DNA from: Haplomitrium mnioides
Taxonomy: Eukaryota; Marchantiophyta; Haplomitriopsida; Calobryales
Length of the DNA: 34,569 nucleotides
Direction of reading: 5' to 3'
Assembly: GCA_049999725.1 (NCBI GenBank)
Contig: JBNGIS010017024.1
Location: 1-34,569, forward strand
Below the pieces are notes generated by a model. That model was not told the DNA's origin. It ran no database searches and worked only from the letters and a program-made list of their open reading frames with translations. Made by a program: the position numbers and the translations under genes. Positions 30,501 through 34,569 of this stretch are shown in pieces (the stretch's first letter is position 1; each line of letters begins with the position of its first letter).

Positions 30501-31690
30501 TTAATGTTTAGTGCAAGAAAAAAGACAATGCAGTCCATGTGCACATAGACAAAGAAGTCCAGACGTGACTGGACCTAGGAGTCCAAGCGCGCAAGGCTCT
30601 TGGAGTTTGTACAAGAGCCTTCAGATTAATATTATTAGTAGGGAATGATAGAATCCAAGGATTCAAAATCTAAAAAACGCCAATTCTAGAGGCATTTTTG
30701 GAAAAAGAGAACTCTTTTATAACTTGCTGGATAATTTTACAAAATGGGAAGTTTATGACTACTACACAACTTATTTGAAACAAAAAGATCCTCATTGTAT
30801 TCTTAGTTTCTTAGGTTTTACAAAACATTAGAGAGCTCATTTTCCAAATGTAAAATTCCAAAACGCAATAGATTTGTTGTTTATGAAACATGCGAAGAAA
30901 TAAAATATTTGCGAAAAAATCTATCTTGGAGTCCGACAAAGGTAACAAATGTTCTTCTCTTTTGACACCTTTGGTTAATCCATGCTCTTTTTTCTAGACT
31001 CAAAGCTTAGTTCTAGCGATATTTTTTTTTCTCAACTTAGAGCCGAAAGGTATTTTTTTTTGTTAAGTTGTTCAATAAACAAGATTTGAGTCGAAAAATT
31101 CTTAGCAACTTGAGTTGTGAGAAAAAAAGTCTATGCTCGCATAGGGTCAATTGTTTTAAGTTTCAGTCTTAACCTTGTCGACAATCGAATAAAGCAAGAA
31201 AATGAATTTGGTTCTTGGTGGTGACTTTAACCTTGCAACAAGTTTTGTTTTTGTTACTTTGAATCAAAATCCTTGTCAAGAAAAGAAATAGCAAGCATCA
31301 ATTTTGTTGTTTGCAAATCTTATGTATGCATAGGATTTGTTCTTGTTTCTTTTAAAACCAATTACGACAATAGTCACAACAAGCCATGATATTGGTGTTG
31401 CTATATTGGTCATATACACGCATATAATAAGTTGTTGTCTCCACTCATTCTAAATGCTCAGAGGATGTGATATGGTTTGTGACCATTTGCTAGAAAATCT
31501 TGTTTTTCTCTTTTTGAAACTTTTGTTTATTTTAAGTGAAATAGATTTTCCTTTTTTCAAATTACCTAAATCTATTACAAAGTTTTCACTTCTACCAATC
31601 CAAACATTTGTTTAAGATGACTTGAATGTTTTTAGCACCTGAGGTTGTGTTTTGAAGTTACAAGTATCGACATTTGTTCTACTGAACTAC
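30501..31690. other. AT-rich region without gene
   Basis: Long A and T runs (for example 31021-31065). No domain, RNA gene or repeat pair was seen. Confidence 0.6.
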
Positions 31691-31694
31691 TTTT

Positions 31695-32420
31695 ATGTCT
31701 TTCGTGCTTTGTGACGATGCAATCAAATATAATCGCCAATTTTTTTTTCATCGTGACCAACAAATGAAAGAAAGAACAAAACTTGCAAACCATCAAAGAA
31801 AATGTTATGCCGATGGTCAAAAGTACTTGGGAGTTGTTATTGATGGAATGGATCAGAAGAATATTGTTATTCCACACTGGCCTTCGCCACCAAAAAACAT
31901 TGATAAAGGTTATTTGGTGGGTGTGCATATTGTTGGTGACTTAATATTTAATCATGCTCTTTCTTCGAGGGTCTTCTTAACGTGTGGAAACTTGAGAAGC
32001 GATTCTAATTTGACAATTATTGTGGTCAACAAAATATTATGTGACTTTGAATGGCCATTGCCTCCAACTTTGTGTCTTCAGTTGGACAAAACCACATGAG
32101 AGAATAAGAATTTTATCTTTTTTTGGATATCTAAATCTCCTTATCGCCAAGAATGTTTTTTGAAAAATCAAGGTGAGATTTCTCATGGATGGCCATACTC
32201 ATGATCAAATTGATCAAATGTCAACAGATTCTCAAAATGTTTGTAACGTGTCAAAGCTTTCACGACTACGAGTCTTAGCGAGTCACTTCAATTATCCTAT
32301 AATCATAAACCTCATGTAACTCTGTTGTTGGAAACTTGGGATTTCAAAATGTTTTTGTAGCAACGTCTCTCTCTTGTTCAAAGGATACATGATATTACCT
32401 TTAATCAACAATTCAAGTTC
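31695..32420 (+). pseudogene. DUF7869-type domain protein, broken
   Basis: A 134-codon frame (31695-32099) reads YADGQKYLGVVIDGMDQKN with IDGMDQ at 31839-31856, then GYLVGVHIVGD, GNLRSDSNLTIIVVNK and LCLQLDKTT, with ENKN just after the stop at 32097. After a one-base frame change it continues VRFLMDGHTHDQIDQM (GHTHDQIDQM at 32191-32220), then SYNHKPHVTLLLETWDFK and HDITFNQQFKF near 32390-32420. The IDGMDQ, LDN-ENK and HTHxxIDQ blocks are the signature of the DUF7869 family (name recalled, not checked), found in seed-free plants and many invertebrates and thought to resemble an RNase-H-fold transposase. The N-terminal part is not seen. Confidence 0.75.
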
Positions 32421-32770
32421 TAGTTAAATGTCGGCCGGGTGTGTTTGAGTTTTTTTATTTTTTGTAAAAGCTGAGCTTCTTAGCCTGGTTGATTCCATCA
32501 GTTTGTGTTAGCCTGCTGCGTGTCGCTATATTTTGTTGTTTTATTGTTGTTGTGGCAATCTTGCACCTCTCTACTCTTTCCATTTTCTTCCTTTCTTTTT
32601 TGCTTTCCCTAATGAATATCATGGATCCTACAAATGCAAGGGGGAGCCATGTGGAATTTAGATGAGTTAGGGAAGAAGGCTAGCAAGGGGATCAAAGGGA
32701 CTTGCAGCAATTCTTGACAGAAGGAGATCATGACAAGGGTGAGCAGAGGATTCAAGGACAGATCAACAGA

Positions 32771-32828
32771 AGGAGAGATCAGCAAGAGAGATCAACAAAA
32801 GGAGAGATCAGCAGAGAGAGATCAGCAT
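32771..32828. repeat. tandem repeat, 29-bp unit, two copies
   Basis: aggagagatcagcaagagag at 32771 recurs at 32800 with few changes, with a further half-unit upstream near 32750. Confidence 0.75.
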
Positions 32829-33272
32829 CACTCGAAAAGGAATCACGTGAAGGGGAAGTCACAAGAGGAGCCACAGGAAGTGAATGCGAGGGGGAGTCCG
32901 GCCAGAGGCATGCAAATGACCACTACGCGACTGGATCGGAGGTTGCAGCATTGCGAGAGCGTACCCAGCGGCAACGACGACGAACCAAGATCATGCAGCA
33001 GGCAAAGCTAGGTGAAGAGGAGGCATTCGGATGAACCCAAGGGAGATGAGGCCCCGTGATGGGTTGCTCACAAGAGAAGGGAAGGAGGCGCTCTATAATC
33101 GGAAGCCACACAATGCAATCGGACTAGAGGAAGGCAATCCAGGCGAAGAAATCCACACAAAGAAAGAGTGTCGAGGAGTCCGAAGAGGTATGCGGAAACG
33201 TGGCAGCCCTCGCGCACTTCACGGGATCCGTCGGAGGACGTGGCAGCACCTGTGGACCGAAACGTTCAACAG

Positions 33273-33358
33273 GATCCAGCCTCCCTACATGGGGATCCTC
33301 AGTTAAGTGGGATCCGATCAGCCTTCCTACGTGGGTTCCCTACTTAACATGGATCTGC
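33273..33358. repeat. tandem repeat, 43-bp unit, two copies
   Basis: gatccagcctccctacatgg at 33273 and gatcagccttcctacgtggg at 33316, each continuing to a ctcagttaa/ctacttaac end. Confidence 0.75.
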
Positions 33359-33843
33359 AAAGGGGGGTCGTACGGGTCCAAAGTGATGGTGAAACAAAGA
33401 TACGCGAAGCAGCGGCTAACGAAGAGGTGACTTGTCACCATTTCGGTGGTAGTAAAGAGTGCTTAAGGCAACGACGAGGCTAAACGGGAAGGGAAAAGCA
33501 GCAATTCATCTCAGTTTCAGATCGGAGGGACTCCGTGGGGCACTGTGGACCCGTGGCAGTCCTAGGATGTATGTGGAACCTCGACGGAAATTGGGTGGGC
33601 CTCGGAAAGCTTCACGAGAATCCGACGAGGAAGACCAAGGGAAGAGCGACGAAAAGGCAATTTATCACAGGTCCAGCCACACCAAGAACAACCGAGTCGA
33701 AACCATGATCTATCACTAATCTGACCAAACGGGTGGGGAAAGTTCGACAAGGTAAGATATGAAAGTTCGACGGGAGTTTATGACACGCTTAGTTCTTATG
33801 ACGAGGAGGATGCGGAACGACAATATATCGAGGGTCCAACTGG

Positions 33844-34050
33844 AACAAGATCAAGAGGGCTGAAAAAGTGATCAGGCAAAGTTTTGGCCAGAGGAAGAAG
33901 CAAGCAACGAACTGCTGAAAGGGCAATCCATCAATAATCCGGCCAAAACAAGATCAAGAGGGCCGAAAAGGTGATCAAATGAAGTTCCGGCCAAGGGAAG
34001 ATGAAGATAGCAAAAAGGTGATTCATCAATAATATGGCCAGAGGAAGATC
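33844..34050. repeat. degenerate tandem repeat, about 103-bp unit
   Basis: aacaagatcaagagggc followed by gaaaa-gtgatca and ttccggcca occurs at 33844 and 33947; gaagatcaagaa near 34045 may start a third, shorter copy. Confidence 0.6.
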
Positions 34051-34328
34051 AAGAAATGGGGAAAAGTCAATGAAGCGACGATCCGGCTAGACGAAGAAGC
34101 AAGGGACCAACAGGTGAAAGGGTGACCTGTCGTAGTTCCAGCATTGGCGAGGACGAAAGCTTGACGGGGCGCGTTCAAAGTTTGAAGAAGATCCAGGAGG
34201 AGTCTGCCATAGTTTTTATATCAAGTGGAGGAAAGAGTTAAGCGAAGGAAGCCTCAGTTCTTATAGCAAGCGGGTTTTGAAGCGGCGACCAAAGGTACCG
34301 TTCTTACTCGGCGAGTGAATTGTTTGAC

Positions 34329-34569
34329 GGATGACGTGGCATTCAGCGGTGGTCCGAGGGTTCCTATGGGTTAGCGATGGGTCAACGGCAGAATCTGGTC
34401 AATGCGACGGTCCACCTACCCCCTTGCGGGGTGGCGTCGGACGGCGCAGCAACGGATGACGTGGTGTTTAGCGGTGGTCTGAGGGTTCATGCGGGTCAGC
34501 GACGGGTCAACTGTGGAATCCAGTCAATGCGACGGTCTGCCTACCCCCTTGCGAGGCGGCGTCAGACGG
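34329..34569. repeat. tandem repeat, 125-bp unit, running off the window
   Basis: ggatgacgtgg at 34329 and 34454 opens two units sharing agcggtggtc, gagggttc, gggtcaac, gtcaatgcgacggtc and ctacccccttgcg. The second unit reaches the window end. Each unit holds TGACGTGG, a bZIP-type ACGT core. Confidence 0.88.

Larger units (their letters stand above)
32430..34569. other. GC- and purine-rich repeat region, no gene recognised
   Basis: From about 32590 the base composition changes sharply. Charged frames such as 32702-33034 (Glu, Arg, Gln, Ser-rich) follow from repetitive GAGA-type sequence and are not convincing proteins. gcaagggggagcc at 32636-32648 looks like a polypurine tract, so the region to its right may be a long LTR of a further element running off the window. 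Confidence 0.45.

Noticed and set aside
32702-33034. 110-codon Glu/Arg/Gln-rich frame as a real gene
   Set aside because: The composition follows from GAGA-type tandem repeats; an overlapping frame (32730-33011) is equally open.
34329-34569. CRISPR-like array
   Set aside because: Units are 125 bp, contiguous and diverged, with no short identical repeats and unique spacers.

Overview
The window looks like heterochromatic or intergenic DNA from the nuclear genome of a land plant with a large, repeat-filled genome. Almost everything recognisable is a decayed LTR retrotransposon, stacked side by side or nested. No intact host gene, tRNA, rRNA or CRISPR array was seen. Plant origin is supported by plant-type Ty1/copia and chromodomain Ty3/gypsy elements, a primer-binding site matching plant initiator tRNA-Met, and stop mutations in CG and CHG contexts. 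A retroelement carrying a cytosine-methyltransferase domain and a PHD finger, plus a DUF7869-type relic, lean towards a seed-free streptophyte such as a fern. That lineage call is inference.

Layout. (1) 1-3915 is the 3' part of a Ty1/copia element: gag tail, protease, integrase, reverse transcriptase, RNase H, polypurine tract and 3' LTR. One reading frame runs from base 3 to 3620 with nine stop codons and no frameshift. (2) 3916-about 6080 is the remnant of a retroelement that encoded a C5-cytosine methyltransferase, an integrase tail and a PHD finger; the methyltransferase middle and the RT/RNase H part are deleted. It ends in a polypurine tract, an LTR and a second, partial LTR. (3) 6089-7730 is a tandem array of a 670-690 bp unit. 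(4) 7731-21535 is a long-LTR, gag-bearing Ty3/gypsy-like family in the order LTR, gag, LTR, gag. A complete but decayed chromovirus on the minus strand (12276-17222) is nested in the first internal region, with 434-442 bp LTRs and a perfect 5-bp target duplication. (5) 21536-about 28450 is a third Ty3/gypsy element, related to (4) in gag, with protease, RT and integrase remnants. (6) 28450-31690 is AT-rich and mostly featureless, apart from a minus-strand ParB/sulfiredoxin-like pseudogene near 29255-29850. (7) 31695-32420 is a DUF7869-type pseudogene. (8) From about 32590 the sequence becomes GC- and purine-rich and contains several tandem repeats, ending in a 125-bp repeat that runs off the window.

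No functional gene network is left. Each element once encoded its own capsid and replication machinery; what remains is a record of insertion, deletion, LTR recombination and decay dominated by C-to-T (or G-to-A) changes. The most interesting item is the methyltransferase-PHD retroelement relic at 3916-5344.
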